A stretch of DNA of 64,000 bases from Branchiostoma floridae (lineage: Eukaryota; Chordata; Leptocardii; Amphioxiformes; Branchiostomatidae): assembly GCF_000003815.2 (NCBI RefSeq), contig NC_049983.1, forward strand, positions 3,324,906 through 3,388,905, in the 5' to 3' direction. A program made the position numbers and the translations under genes. Positions 43,581-55,545 of the stretch are shown here, in pieces. Position 1 is the stretch's first letter, and each line of letters starts with the position of its first letter. The notes below the pieces were generated by a model that worked only from the letters and a program-made list of their open reading frames with translations, did not search any database and was not told the DNA's origin.

Positions 43581-44051
43581 TACAGTCAAACCAGCCCTAG
43601 ACGACCAGCCGGGGGACCGGGCAAAAGCAATCGATTTGTTCAGGTGGTTGGTTAGAAGAGTAATATCGACTCACAATATGCCCGATGCATAGTTTAAATG
43701 GTTTCCGTTGTGTGCAATGGCAAATAGCAAGCACACGCACGTGCATCCGCCTCCTTCTTTATTTTGAACATAACATCGTAATGGTAGTCAGAATCCGACA
43801 CAAACTGGTCGAATTCGGCACAAAATTACTAGTTATCATTGAAAATCGATGACACCTGAAGATTTGAAAATGACTCGGTCGTTATGGGCAAGGATTTGGT
43901 CCCAATTTTTTTGGCGGTCGCGCTGGCCATGTGGTCGTTGTGAAGAGGTCGCTTGATGATAACATCAATTGGGAAAAAATCGAGAAAAAAGCGGACCTAA
44001 TGGCCAGGAGGTCGCTAAGAAGAGGTGGTCGCTTGGGCAGGTTTGACTGTA
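43581..44051 (-). mobile_element. MITE C, copy 3 (467 bp), TA target duplication
   Basis: CAGTCAAACCAGCCC at 43583 and GGCAGGTTTGACTG ending at 44049 form the termini, with TA on each side. It is longer than the 27495 copy because of an extra interior segment with GCACACGCACGTGCA, also present in the copy at 63607. Confidence 0.85.
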
Positions 44052-44263
44052 TATACCGTCCTGGGGAACGATAGCTGAATATATTTATATATTCGAGATA
44101 TTCGGTTGAACATTTGTGGTGAGTGGTATTGTTATCGCCAACTTACAGTTTTTGAATTTGCCGCCTTTAGTTTTTAGATTAGCATAAGTTATTTCCCGCC
44201 AAAGTTACTTCCCGCCACTTGTAGCCAGGGGAGACTCCAGCAAGGCGAGCCCGGGGGCGGCTG

Positions 44264-44680
44264 GAATTTGGAACAGTAGGAAGCCATTGCAGAAGAAAGA
44301 CGGAGGTCAAAATTGGGCCTGGAGATCAACCCCAGGAAATCTAGGCTTGGAGACAAACACACTCCAAGAAGAATTGGAATAGTAGGAAGCCATTGCAGAA
44401 GAAAGACGGAGGTCAAAATTGGGCCTGGAGATCAACCCCAGGAAATCTAGGCTTGGAGACAAACACACTCCAAGAAGAAGAAGAAGAAGGATCAGAGGCC
44501 TGGAAAAGGAATTTCCAGGAGATTTAGGACAATTGGGCCTGGGGTGAAGACTTCAGGAATTTCTAGAAGGACAATTGGGCCTGGAGTGAAGACTTCAGGA
44601 ATTTCAAGAAGGATCAATTAGGCCTGGAAAGGAAGATTCCAGGAACAGGAGGACAAAGCTCCAAGACATATGGACAGACT
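44264..44680 (+). repeat. Tandem duplications (106-bp pair, then ~55-bp units)
   Basis: AGTAGGAAGCCATTGCAGAA occurs at 44275 and 44381 with nearly identical following sequence. From 44490, shorter units with AATTGGGCCTGG and GAAGACTTCAGGAATTTC follow. The (GAA)n at 44478-44489 sits at the junction. Confidence 0.75.
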
Positions 44681-45087
44681 CGGTCGGGTACGTGGGTGAC
44701 CAAACTATGTTTTATGGCAAAGAACTTATTGCGGATTCGGCTAAGAATTCACTGCAGATCTTATTACGGACTCTGATTCAAGAGGATTTACAACTTCAGA
44801 TGGAATAGGGACAGAAATAGGACTTTCAAACTCAGTACGGCGGCTTCTGTATTTCTACTAACTCTATGAACAATATAACTTCAAACGTTCAGGTTTGTGT
44901 CTGCGTCTTACATCTGTGTGAAGAATCCAAGGTGAGTTCGGTTATTACTTCTTTGTAAACCTAGTACCTCGGCTGAGGCTCCGACGACAAGATCTAGAGT
45001 GGAGCGCTTACAGGTATTTCCTGAGTTGAAGAAAGGCGTATTTTTCACATCATGTAATTTACTACAAACTTATATACTAATACCCAC

Positions 45088-45203
45088 CTTTTGTGTGTCT
45101 TGTGTGATTATGTTGGTTTGCAAGCAGGCAAACGTAATTAACGTTCCACAACCAATCATTACAACCAGGATGGTGGATACCACGCAGATCTTTTGAAAAC
45201 GAC
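45088..45203 (-). CDS. Transmembrane exon of a type II membrane protein
   Basis: The exon encodes RFQKICVVSTILVVMIGC followed by GTLITFACLQTN: one hydrophobic helix of about 21-23 residues with a basic residue on its N-terminal side. The acceptor (TTTTGCAG, phase 1) joins exactly to the donor of the cytoplasmic exon at 47673, giving a codon for Gly. The donor is GTGGGT, phase 0. With a large soluble N-terminal region lacking a signal peptide, this predicts a type II protein with its C-terminus outside the cell. Confidence 0.7.
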
Positions 45204-45238
45204 CTGCAAAACGACCTATCAAAACAGTTTCATTATTT

Positions 45239-47163
45239 AAGGCTTAGGTCACATTTCCAAACCGGGGCCCGGACGGAATGTTTTAAGAAACAAAAATTGA
45301 AATGCATACCTACAACTAGAGTTCGGCAACCTCATACCTCCATGAAATATTTAGAGACTTTTTTAAGTAATATGCAAATGACTTACAATTTACATAATTT
45401 ATGCATGGTGATGTTCATCATTGACTAACGTACACATGTCTTAAGTATAAAATTCCCAACATTAGTCATTAAGCTTATTTGCAATTTTTGTATATATCAT
45501 GCAAATCAGTTCCTCATTTGCATATTTGGTATCTGCTTATATTTCACCTATCAAAACTCATATGTGTTACATTTATTGAAGTCCAGTTATTGAAAACAAT
45601 GGAATTATTTAATTTCCTCATTAATTATGCAAATTAAGTCTACATTTCAAAAAAATGTATATCATTATGACATTCTTTGCCTAAGCTACCTACATGCCTA
45701 AAATGATGGCAATCCGTCATTCCTTTCTGCAGTTATCCTCTTTGGAATGTCTTGACGAAAACGCCCCTGCAGTTCCAAAATCTAACGCTAGGGGGCTGAA
45801 ACTTGCCTCACTTTGTCATGACACTACATGCTATCTACTAGCCAAATATCAAAACCATATTACGTCCGGGACAACAGATACATTGAAAAAGTATTTTATC
45901 TTGTACAACATTGTCTAAGGTACGTACATACCAAAAATCATGAAAATCCGTTGTTCCCTTCTTGAGTTATCCTCTTCAGAATTTTTTTGACAAAAATGCC
46001 TCTGCTATCCCAAAACTAGCCGCTAGGGGGCTTAAACTTAGGTCACTCCTTCCTGAGCACAGAAGCTATCTAACGCTCAAAAATCTTGCCCACAGCGTGT
46101 TCACAACAAGAGATAGCAAAGCCGGAAGTTGCGCGGCAGTAGTCACACAAACTCTTATCAACTAGAGTTCGACGACTTCATACCTCCATAAAATATCAAT
46201 AGCTTTTGTAAATATTATGCAAATGACATACTAGGGGGCCCCAAATCTAATTATTAGCCTTTGTTATTACGAACATTCTTCAGCCTAAGCTACCTACATG
46301 CCTAAAATAATGAAAATTTGACGTTCATTTCTGCAGTTATCCTCATTGGCATGTGTTGACAAAAACGCCCCTGCAGATCTAAAATTAAATGTTAGGCGGC
46401 TGAAGCTTGCACCACTTTGTCAAAGCGCTAAAAGCCATCTACCACCAAAATGTCAAGACCATATCATGTCCCGGACAAGAGATACATTGAAGAAACTGCT
46501 GTAATAGAATATTCTAATCAATTATGGAAATTAACTGTTACTTTGCATAAATAAAATTAGTATCTCATTATGTAAGTCCTCACTTAGGCTATCTACATTC
46601 CAAAATTATGCATATCCATCTACAAGTTTATATTTTCCCATTAATTATGTAAATGAGGTCTCAGTTTGCATAATTAATATGTCTTGACATTTCTGTCTTT
46701 CTCAGCTACATATGTGACAAGTTTGAAAGTCTTATCGTGGAATGCAGTGGATTTATAAACTTTCCTAATTAATTATGCAAATAAGGTGTTGATTTGCATA
46801 ATTACTATTCCATCAGGTAAGTCATCACTTTGGCCATCTACATACCAAAATGATGACGATACGTGAACACGTTGTCGAGTTATCCTCGTCCAAAGTTTGA
46901 AACGAAACCGGCGCTTGCAGTTCAAGAAACTGCTAGGGGGCCAAAACTCACAGCATTTGCTCTCTGTTCCAAGGGCTATCTACCACCTAAAAATTAGGAA
47001 CACAGCATATCCAGTACACGAGATATCAAAAATTTAAGTTCTGCTGCAGTACCTCTGCTGCAAGCTGCTAGGGGCCATTATCAAACTTGACCTTTGTTTT
47101 CCCGACCCTTACCCACCTACCAAATATCATCAGGATCCATCCAAGGCTTCTCGAGTTATGTTG

Positions 47164-47220
<57 letters not shown>

Positions 47221-47423
47221 GTACAAGCCTAAAACATAACCATGCCATTCTGGCAAAGGTAATAAATATAACCCCCATGACATTTCATGGAGGTAAATAT
47301 ACACAAGTAATGACCACAAATCTTATTTTGACATTTTGTGTATTTTGATGTCTTTTATGTTATTCTTTTCACACCCTAAAGCTGCCCGGCCGGGCCCTGG
47401 TTTGGAAATATGGCCTAAGCCTT
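45239..47423. mobile_element. DNA transposon K, 2,185 bp, non-autonomous
   Basis: The inverted ends agree over about 32 bp: AAGGCTTAGGTCACATTTCC at 45239 and, inverted, AAGGCTTAGGCCATATTTCC from 47423, then AAACC and GGGCCCGG. The interior holds at least four diverged modules with CTACCTACATGCCTAAAAT, GTTATCCTC, GCTAGGGGGC and CAAGAGATA phrases. It ends with a (CA)n run at 47168-47217 and CCCATGACATTTCATGGAGG. Two reading frames of ~70 codons here are by-products of the modules. No target duplication was clear. Confidence 0.75.
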
Positions 47424-47672
47424 CAGAGCTAGGGACAAACATCCCAACCGGAATGTATTAAGTAAACGAAAACTTACGACTGTACATTAAAGAAAGGACT
47501 TTCGATGTTAAATCTTATTACTAGATACATAGAAAGAAACTAAATACATAAAAGAAAAGCATCTTATTAGACGTTCATAAGATATCGAAGAGAAAAATTC
47601 ATTGGTAAACAATTGGTCTGTTGAGCACCTCAAAATCAATTGCAACTAACTAAAAATAGTTATCCAACTTAC

Positions 47673-48363
47673 CACAAGCCTTTTGCTGGGGAGCATTCGG
47701 GACGTAAGTCGGATTGGACAGCATTCCGTCTTCTCCAGGCTGCTGATTGGCCACGGGATCGACTGTTTGTCTGGACTCTCCGATGTTTTGTATGTCACTG
47801 TTATCGCTGGTAATGGCTGAAGTGCCAACATCACCGCGGGATGAACCAGACCCTGTCGGGATTTCACTGCCGGGATGTGAAGCCATTGCTCGAACCTCTT
47901 CTTCACCTGAGGCGCTATCATTATGGGTACCGATTTCGGTTGTTTCTTTGCTGTTGTCAGCACCTCTTTGTGGAATTATGTCGTATTCATGATAACGGAC
48001 AGCATACGGTTTGCCAGCATCAACATCGCTATCTCTGTGATATCTGACAGCATACGGCTCCAGGTCGCCACCGTTATTACCACCATCAGCAGTTACCCCG
48101 TGGATTGAACCCTCTGGCTGAACGTTTACCTCGCTCATCTGAATATGGTTCTCGTCGGCGCTTTGCCCGTATATCGGGTTAGGAAAAACTTCTTCTCGGA
48201 CGGACTTGATTGGTTTGATTTGGACAGAGTAGGGGTGCGTTTGGGTCGGGTTCTGATGAATACTTTGAGCGTACACTGGATTTGGTTCCCTAGCCGGATT
48301 TTGATGAAGGTCATATGTGGTTTGGTCAATGTCACTTTCATGATGTACGACACTTGATGCCAT
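47673..48363 (-). CDS. First coding exon: Tyr-motif cytoplasmic tail of a type II membrane protein
   Basis: 230 codons from an ATG in fair context (CCGGAATGG) to the donor GTAAGT, phase 1. There is no signal peptide. The protein is acidic and polar, and is dotted with Tyr motifs: NPVYAQ, NPIYGQ, EPYAVRYH, KPYAVRYHEYD and NPTYVPN. NPxY motifs are known signals for clathrin-adaptor or PTB binding, and YxxΦ-like ones can serve in endocytosis or as SH2 sites once phosphorylated. Such tails are typical of lancelet type II receptors with lectin-type ectodomains. The next exon (45088-45203) supplies the membrane helix in frame. A pyrimidine-rich acceptor about 75 bp upstream of the ATG suggests a separate 5' UTR exon. 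Confidence 0.75.
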
Positions 48364-48550
48364 TCCGGATCCCTGTCTGACTTGGTGTTTCTTTCAGCGT
48401 TTACAATCCCTATCCATCATACTGCTTTGCTCTGACTGAAAAAAAGGAGGAAGGCAAGTTGGACCACAAGGAACGGTTACGTAAGACAAGAGATGTTTTC
48501 CCGAAGATAGTTTATTAGATCTTAGATCTTATTGGTAAAATATAGTATAT

Positions 48551-48803
48551 AGGAACATTCTTTTTACACAACCAGCAGGTACTTACATTGCTTACGTTTC
48601 GATGTCTCTCCGACACCTTCATCCGAGCTTCTAACTGGAGTAGTGCTTCTCACCGTTATATGTAGACGCCTAGGTGGCGCTTTTGCGGCTACATATAACG
48701 GTGAGAAGCACAACTCCAGTTAGAAGCTCGGATGAAGGTGTCTGAGAGACATCGAAACGTAAGCAATGTAAGTACCTGCTGGTTGTGTAAAAAGAATTCT
48801 CCT
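48551..48803. mobile_element. Long foldback element L, 253 bp
   Basis: Arms of about 110 bp are almost perfectly inverted (TTTTTACACAACCAGCAGG and its inverse) around a ~35-bp centre with CGCCTAGGTGGCG. Each arm also holds GGATGAAGGTGTC and GACATCGAAACG, which pair as a small internal hairpin. No target duplication beyond AGGA/TCCT at the arm ends was seen. Confidence 0.85.
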
Positions 48804-49314
48804 ATAATCAAAAGATGTTGTTGATGCAGACGCTGTGGGAAGGAATGAAGAGACAGAAGATCAAAATGATTTCTTTTTTAATTTGTGGTACGTTTCATAC
48901 GTAGAAAATTTACATGATCACTTTTGCAGCGCGAAACAGATTACCAGAAACAGATTGAAGGTAACAAGCAAGTATACCATCTATTGGATTGTTTGTCTTG
49001 TACTGTTTGCATGAATAAATAGTTCGTATGTTTTCTCCCGTGATTCAAGACGGTTCAATTCGGATGATATGCAAATGAGTCAACATGGCGGCCAAATAAT
49101 TGGTCTCTCAATTCATTGTGTTTTCGTCAAAAAATTCCTTTAGACTTTTGAGATATGAGTCAATTTTATTAATAGTACCCTTATATTATTATCCCCATGC
49201 GGTAAACAAAACATGTTTGGTGTTTGTCGGCAACTGTGACTTCTCTGCATACAATCGCTCAGTGTGTGTGCCCAGTAAGTACCCACCACGTTTTTGTCAC
49301 AATGGTAAAAACAA

Positions 49315-50130
49315 GCTTAAGAAAGTAACGATACTTGGACCTCTACTCTTCCTCGTATACCTCAACGACATCAAAGACCTTCACTGTGGGTCAAACGTTA
49401 CTTGCTGTGGAGGCGAAACCTATTTGTACAACTCAGCTAAAACTTCGCGGGAGAAAGCTTGCACCAGTAATGCAGACCTCCAAACTGTCTCCGCCTGTTT
49501 TTTTTTGCCAGACCGGAGTCTCGACCTTCACCCAGACAAATGCAAGGTTGTTTTTGCATATAGTCAGATCGGAAAAACGTATAGCTTCCACCTATTTACA
49601 TTCTTGAAAAACGTAGTCGAACATTAGTGTTGTCATACATCTTGGAGTCACTATTCGTCAGTCCCTAAGATGTAATGAACGTGTACGTAGGCACAAACTC
49701 GGGGGGGGGGGGTGCTTTGTAAACTTAAGGGAAAGCTGAGTAGGGAGACCATTGAGTTAGCCTACAACAACATGATTCGATCAAAGCTGGAATACGCTTA
49801 AACAATACTGGGAGTCCTCAGTACCAAAGCAATCAACATGTTTGACGGTGTCCAATACCATACAGGCTGTCTTGTAATCGTAGTCATGAAGGGAACCCCC
49901 AGTATAAACCTTGCACAATAACTTGAATAGTTAGTTTAGCCACGAAAAGACACTATCTTTCCATGGTGATGATGTACAAGCCCATGGATGGACTAGTACC
50001 AGCTCGACTGCACTCATGATCATTCATCCCCTCAGCAAGAGGTGAACAGAGAATAATTTGACTTCAGCTCCGTAACACATGTATGTACAACTCATCTTCA
50101 TGTACCCTGCTGCAGAACAAAGTTGTAAAG
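49315..50130 (+). pseudogene. Decayed LINE reverse transcriptase fragment
   Basis: ILGPLLFLVYLNDI (reverse transcriptase motif B region) and DLHPDKCKVV are recognisable. Further on, RSKLEYA is followed by a stop. Several frameshifts and a 12-G run break the frame. This is a CR1/L2-like relic. Confidence 0.65.
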
Positions 50131-50143
50131 TTGCACAGGACCA

Positions 50144-50616
50144 CACTACCAAAAATTCTTATTTTGCTTACCCCATGAACAATTCTTATATGAAAAAAAT
50201 ATTCTTGCAGGAAGAAAATGTAGAATAAAATTCAAGCAAAACGAGAAACCACAATTTTTTATAGACATTTAGGCAAATTCTTCTTATTTTTTCTTATAAT
50301 GCAAGAAAAAAATTCTAGAAATTCTTGTTTTTTTCTAACCAGATTTAACTCTTAAGAAATACGAGCATTTTTTTCTTCCTGAAAGATAAATTTTCTGTGA
50401 GGTAGCAAAACAAGAAAAACAAGAAAATGCATTTTTGGAAATACAAGAAAAAAAATCTCAAATTGGCTCAAAAACTTTACAAGCAAAAATTTGCTTGCCC
50501 CATGGACAAGCACTTTTTCTAAGAATTCTTGGGGACAGAATAATTTTCTTCCTGGAAGAAAAATTTTCTGTGAGGAAACAAAACAAGATAAACAAGGAAA
50601 AGCATTTTTGGTAGTG
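50144..50616 (-). mobile_element. MITE F, copy 2 (473 bp)
   Basis: CACTACCAAAAATTC at 50144 and ATTTTTGGTAGTG ending at 50616 are the termini. The element is reversed relative to 23870-24370. CA lies on both sides. Confidence 0.7.
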
Positions 50617-50639
50617 CAGTTTCATCCCCCATGCATCAA

Positions 50640-50880
50640 CCCTCTGGAACCAAATTTCACAGAGACAACATGAACATCTTCAAGAGAAGCAAGGACTTCC
50701 TTTCGACTCCAAGACAGCACCACAGACGGTATCCGACACTACGACATCCTCAGTGCTAGGCTTAGAATGGATCGGAGTCCATTAAATGCCACTTTGCATA
50801 CAATAAGGATAAAAGACAAAGTGTGTTCCTGCGGTTCGCCATCTGAAACTGTTGTTTACTATATGCTACACTGTCTGCTA
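50640..50880 (+). pseudogene. LINE C-terminal knuckle fragment
   Basis: DRSPLNATLHTIRIKDKVC, followed by a CG..SE..xYxxxHC pattern, is a degraded C-terminal zinc knuckle of a LINE ORF2. It breaks off where MITE G is inserted and may continue at 51420 (TKSVLLQGLPGPDKCLNKYL). Confidence 0.5.
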
Positions 50881-51420
50881 AGTCCTCTTCACACGAGAGC
50901 AAGAATCTTCTATTCCTAGGAATTCGTACTTGCATTCTAGAAATTCTCACTGCATTCCAGATATTTTTTGCCCGTTCTTTTGGCTGACCCGAAAGTTTTT
51001 GACATGCTCAAATCGTTCGCGGTGCATTTGAAGTGGAGAAATATCGAACGGCGTTGAAAGTGTATTCTTAGTGTATTTTCACAATTCTAACTACAGTGTG
51101 ACCACATTCTACAGCATTCCAATATTATTCGAAACACTCTTCGATGTAGAACCGAAAAGGCAAGCTCCACCGAATCCTACCAGAATGTGGCCAAAAGAAT
51201 ATCAGGAATGCAGTGAGAATTTCTAGAATACACTACAAATTCCCAGGGACAGAAAAGAGTTTTCATTCTGACGGCATTTTGGCTCATTCCTTCCCGTATG
51301 ATGGGGATATAAGGTTCATTTAGAATTCCCACCCGACTGTGGCGCGAATTTTGCAAATACTTCATTCCGACTGGTTCTGCTTGATTCCTGCTAATTTGGT
51401 TTCAGTGTGAAGGCCCTATT
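50880..51420 (+). mobile_element. MITE G, copy 2
   Basis: Same order of phrases as 25112-25671, from TCTTCACACGAGAGCAAGAA to GTTTCAGTGTGAAGGCCCTA. It appears to interrupt a LINE relic. Confidence 0.65.
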
Positions 51421-52110
51421 ACAACAACTAGCGCGAAGTCTTAGTAGCCACTTTCCACCAGCTCACACAAGATCGTCTAACCAAGTCTGTTCTACTACAG
51501 GGGCTACCAGGACCTGACAAATGTCTAAACAAGTATTTACTGCCCTTGAAACCTATATTTCCTCCACAAAACGGTTAATCTAGTTAAACCACTCAGAAGA
51601 ATCTATACTGCACCTTCCAATCTGTTACTTAATAGTTACCTGTACATAGACGTAAGACATCTGACCCCCAAATTTCCAGACCTATTTACATGTCTCAAGT
51701 TTAACTTATGTTCTACTCGAGAAGGTTTGTCTTAAGGCTTAATCTTCTTATTTTAGTTGAAGCATAAGTTAACTGTTTGAATAAATCATGTGTGTTCTAT
51801 GAGAAGTGTAAATATATGTATGTGTTTTGGCACCAACCTTTAACTAAGCTGTCTGGGTTTACCATGTATTGTATTGTGACCATCTTCCGACGAAACAAGC
51901 GGATAATAGAGACAACAACAACAACAACTGAATTTCAATAAATCTAAATCTAAATGTAAGCGGTATGGAATTTGTAAACAAATTCTAGGGGCGTCAATCG
52001 GTGATTTATTACTGTCTAAAAGGACCTTTGCAAAAAGGTTCAAACGCCATTTCATGATAATCAGCTTCAAAGAGAGGTTGCTCAACCAACTGGGTACCTA
52101 CTGAAAATAA
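51421..52110 (+). pseudogene. Further LINE relic and 3' tail
   Basis: Weak LINE-like peptides occur at both ends. A tail-like stretch (ACAACAACAACAAC then AATAAATCTAAATCTAAAT) lies near 51905-51955. Boundaries are not defined. Confidence 0.3.
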
Positions 52111-52479
52111 TCCTGACTGTGACTCAGTAGTGAAAAGATAATGGACACTACAGAACAAGGGCAATTTCCAAACCTAACAGAAAACCTTATAAAACTACAG
52201 GTTATAAACTTAGATAGCTCATTTTGTTTTCATAATACTCATCACATTACAGAAATATGTACTAGTATTGTATTGTGTACTAATTAGGTTGTACTTGAAT
52301 ATATTGTGAGCAAGTACAAGCAAGGACTTGGGTCCCTCCCCTGATAAGGGGAATAACATTATGCACCTATCAGACAAGCCCTGAATGCAACCACCTACCA
52401 GGTTTGCTGCCAGGCTCTAGCAACAGCAACACAAAATAGCAAGCATTTGCACCTTGCAGACACATTAAGAACAATAATG

Positions 52480-52830
52480 AAGAGGGGTCGGTTTCATGTT
52501 AAACAAAATAACCGATAAGGCTAAACAGACTTTAGGAGTGATCTACCGCAATTTGTGTACCTGCCCAACAAAGGTAAATGCCTTGCATACACGTCTTTGT
52601 TTTAAGGAAGGCAAAAACGTGTCCTGCAACAGTATGGAAAGAAGCACAAGGATAAAGTAGAGAAAGCGTAGAACCAAGCTTATGAACCAAACTATAGAAG
52701 GTGTGCTTGAGTCACCAAATTGAAAATAAATCCGTGATGGAAGTCACTTGAAGGCGGAAGAAAAATGGCCAGTCTATGCATAATGTACAAACTGATGCTA
52801 GACATCAAAACATAAAGGGTTAATACCAGC
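52480..52830 (+). pseudogene. Decayed LINE ORF2 C-terminal fragment
   Basis: TLGVIYRNLCTCP is followed, in another frame, by NQAYEPNYRRC and KSLEGGRKMASLCIMYKL. The order matches the end of LINE reverse transcriptases (QRRAARF...WxxLxxRR...LxxMYK). Several stops are present. Confidence 0.5.
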
Positions 52831-53474
52831 TCAGAATTAAAAAAAAAAACTCTACCGAATGTTCTATCAAATGCTATTTGTCTTCTAGGGAAGATGTTTA
52901 TCTTTGAATTTGATTGCCCTTACATGTATTTCTTCTGTTACCTACAGAATTAGAAGTGAATATTGCACATAGACGAGGTAAAGTACATAAATACAGGGGT
53001 AAGTGGGGGGGGGGGCTAAATAAATATTTACAGGTATACGAAGATAAAAACATTTAAAAAAAATCATTATAGTAATATGACTAAGTGAATAATGGGAAAT
53101 GATGTTTACAGTAAAAGACTGTTTTCTGTTTTCATGTTTTGTTTTGGGGACCACATGTGTCCAATTGGATCCGCCAGGCCTTTCATTTGCTGTTATCTTT
53201 TTATTTCGGAAAAATGAATGAAGAGAGATTGCAACACAAAAAGAAGTAGCCATGCCTTCAAGAACTACAGTTCAACCTAGAGCTGACGTATTTAAAAATT
53301 ATTATTTCTTAGGACTAACGTTGAGTGGAAATATCAAAATATATATACAAAGGCGCTTGTTGGAAAATGTACAACGTTTTTGAAATAGATAATGTATTTA
53401 GGCTAGGTCTGGGTGATAATTTAGTAGGTTCCTTCCTTATAACCCTGTCAAATTTGGCGAAAATCGATCGGCCG

Positions 53475-53545
53475 AGCCTCGCTTAAAATGCTAACTTTAT
53501 TGCACAACAATTGTACATGGTACAAAGTATGGCTTATATTGACAG
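53475..53545 (-). mobile_element. 3' end of LINE family H (minus strand)
   Basis: Read on the minus strand: ATACTTTGTACCATGTACAA, then TTGTTGTGCAATAAAG. This is the 3' end shared with 8330, 26320 and 60810. Confidence 0.6.
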
Positions 53546-55545
53546 GGACGGTTTTCAGGTGAAAAAAAAGCGTAACCCTCTGTCGATTAAATATGGCCGA
53601 TCTTCCATCGACACGCCCGAAGATCGTGGATAATGTGACAGGGGTATTAGCAGGGCATCATAGTTTCTACTTCTTGGAAAAAGATTAGTGTTACATATGT
53701 AACATCCTGGGCAGACAAATGATCTCATTACATACACTCGCTGCATGATCAAGAGACTTATAAGAAAGCATAAACAGCACGAGGCAAACCTAATCATCTC
53801 TAGACTTTGATGTACTGTAGACTTTTACGTGCTCGGCCTGCTGCTGACGTGTTCTTTTCCGTACAACAAATCTCTAGAGCTCGTAACAAATCTAGTTGTA
53901 CATGTCAAGCAAGCCATTGCAGAAGTGTATTCAACAATGATACAATTGTCCTAACTATCCTAATCCGTAATTCTACAGCATTTTGTCTGAACATATTTCT
54001 ACATATCCGTCATAACATTAGCCGCCACTTCTGCAAACGGTCTATTATCTGCTACATAACGTTATTTAAAATCCTAGCATGCATATACATTTTTGAAAGA
54101 TTTTCGTAATATATGATACATAGTCTTATTTTTAAGACGTACAATGTAGTTTCAGAGACCCAACGTATAGTCTTGTGGTAGAAGTCAAAGGACATTCAAA
54201 CCTAAAAACAAACAAAACCAAGTAAAGACAACGAAGGCTGAATATATTATGTGGCTGCAAAAAGAACCCAATTAGATGACTGGAACGATTCAAAACGTTA
54301 AGTATTTGCGACTTACTGTGCGATTTCTGTGGACGCTATTCGCATACAGGGACGATTTGGTCCCTTGGAATCAACCAGAGACGTACGGACAAGAATAAAT
54401 GAATAACACTTGCTTCTGGGAACTTGGCTCTGTTCTTTACTAGAGGCAAAGGGGTGACGCACACACAAATAGCGCCTGCGCCTAGAGACCAAGGTGAGAG
54501 AGAATATAGTATGCAGCTTTAAACAATTGAAAAGCCTGTCAATGGGATATGATGTTAAATCAGGTCAGTTTTGGAGTGGCTGTGGTAGGACAGACCATAT
54601 ACATGTTGAATCAGTTATAAAAAAATTACCTTTCTTCATCACGTTTTTTTCCACCCCCCAGAAGAAAGTGGTATCATCTCCGGATAGCTGTTTTGATCGT
54701 AACAGACCAATCCAAGGGCTCTGATTAGTGTGTGTGTGTGGGGGGGGGGGTGTTCTGTCTCATAACTAGCCGTATGGAAATTATTGCAAATGAATTTAGT
54801 GAGACTGGACACAGTAGGCTAGCGTTTGAGGGTATGTTTGTATGGCTTGAATTCTGAATTCTTGAGATAATGACACATTTGTTTCCTCCATTCCCCATAG
54901 GATTATTACTTGTATTACCGGGGAAAATATAACTCTGCAATCACCCCTATAGGTTTATTGGTACCTACTCACCTATGATACGTTGCTGCAGTCACGTGGC
55001 TCCAACGTCACGTCCCGGAAGCTACAATAGACGGACGAGTTCATTCAATGAGCAAGGCTGGTGGAGTCACCCGAAAATTTGTGTTATGTAAAATTTAGTT
55101 CTTTTTATATAGATATAATGTATGATATCATTCACCAACACAGATTACGTTTTGAAGAGAAGTTGAATGGGGGATGGGGGTACTTCCCAGAAAATGATAA
55201 CTATAATGGTATGCATTGCAAATTCTTGCCCGAGGGCCAGTTGTAGGTACAAACAACATGTAAAATAAGGAAAATACAAAGGTGCTAGGAACTACATTCT
55301 ATGACTATGCCGTGCTACTAAGTGTACATTATACTGGTTTTGTTGGGTTTGACTTCTTCTTTTCAGGCAGTGGAATTGAAGACTGCCCACTTCTTTTATA
55401 ATGTGTGGGTTCTTTGATTTTAATTGTAGGATAGATTTCTCATTGTCAGGAATAGTTAGGAAGTAAGCGTGTATTTTGGATACACTCATAAATAGTTGGT
55501 TTCGTCATCATAAAAAGAACAATTAGAGATAAAATTACTCTCGTC
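53546..55545. other. Intergenic DNA, no gene recognised
   Basis: Scattered frames of 60-100 codons show no motifs or splice support. A G-run follows a (GT)n at 54730-54750. Confidence 0.35.

Noticed and set aside
45694-46165. Two plus-strand frames of about 70 codons
   Set aside because: Both are parts of the repeated modules of DNA element K and share the same phrases. They are repeat sequence, not genes.
47068-47348. Frames with poly-(His-Thr) or poly-(Val-Cys)
   Set aside because: These translate the (CA)n microsatellite at 47168-47217.
47747-48357. Plus-strand frames antisense to the Tyr-motif exon
   Set aside because: They are shadows of the minus-strand exon, which has a start, a donor and a phase match to the membrane exon.
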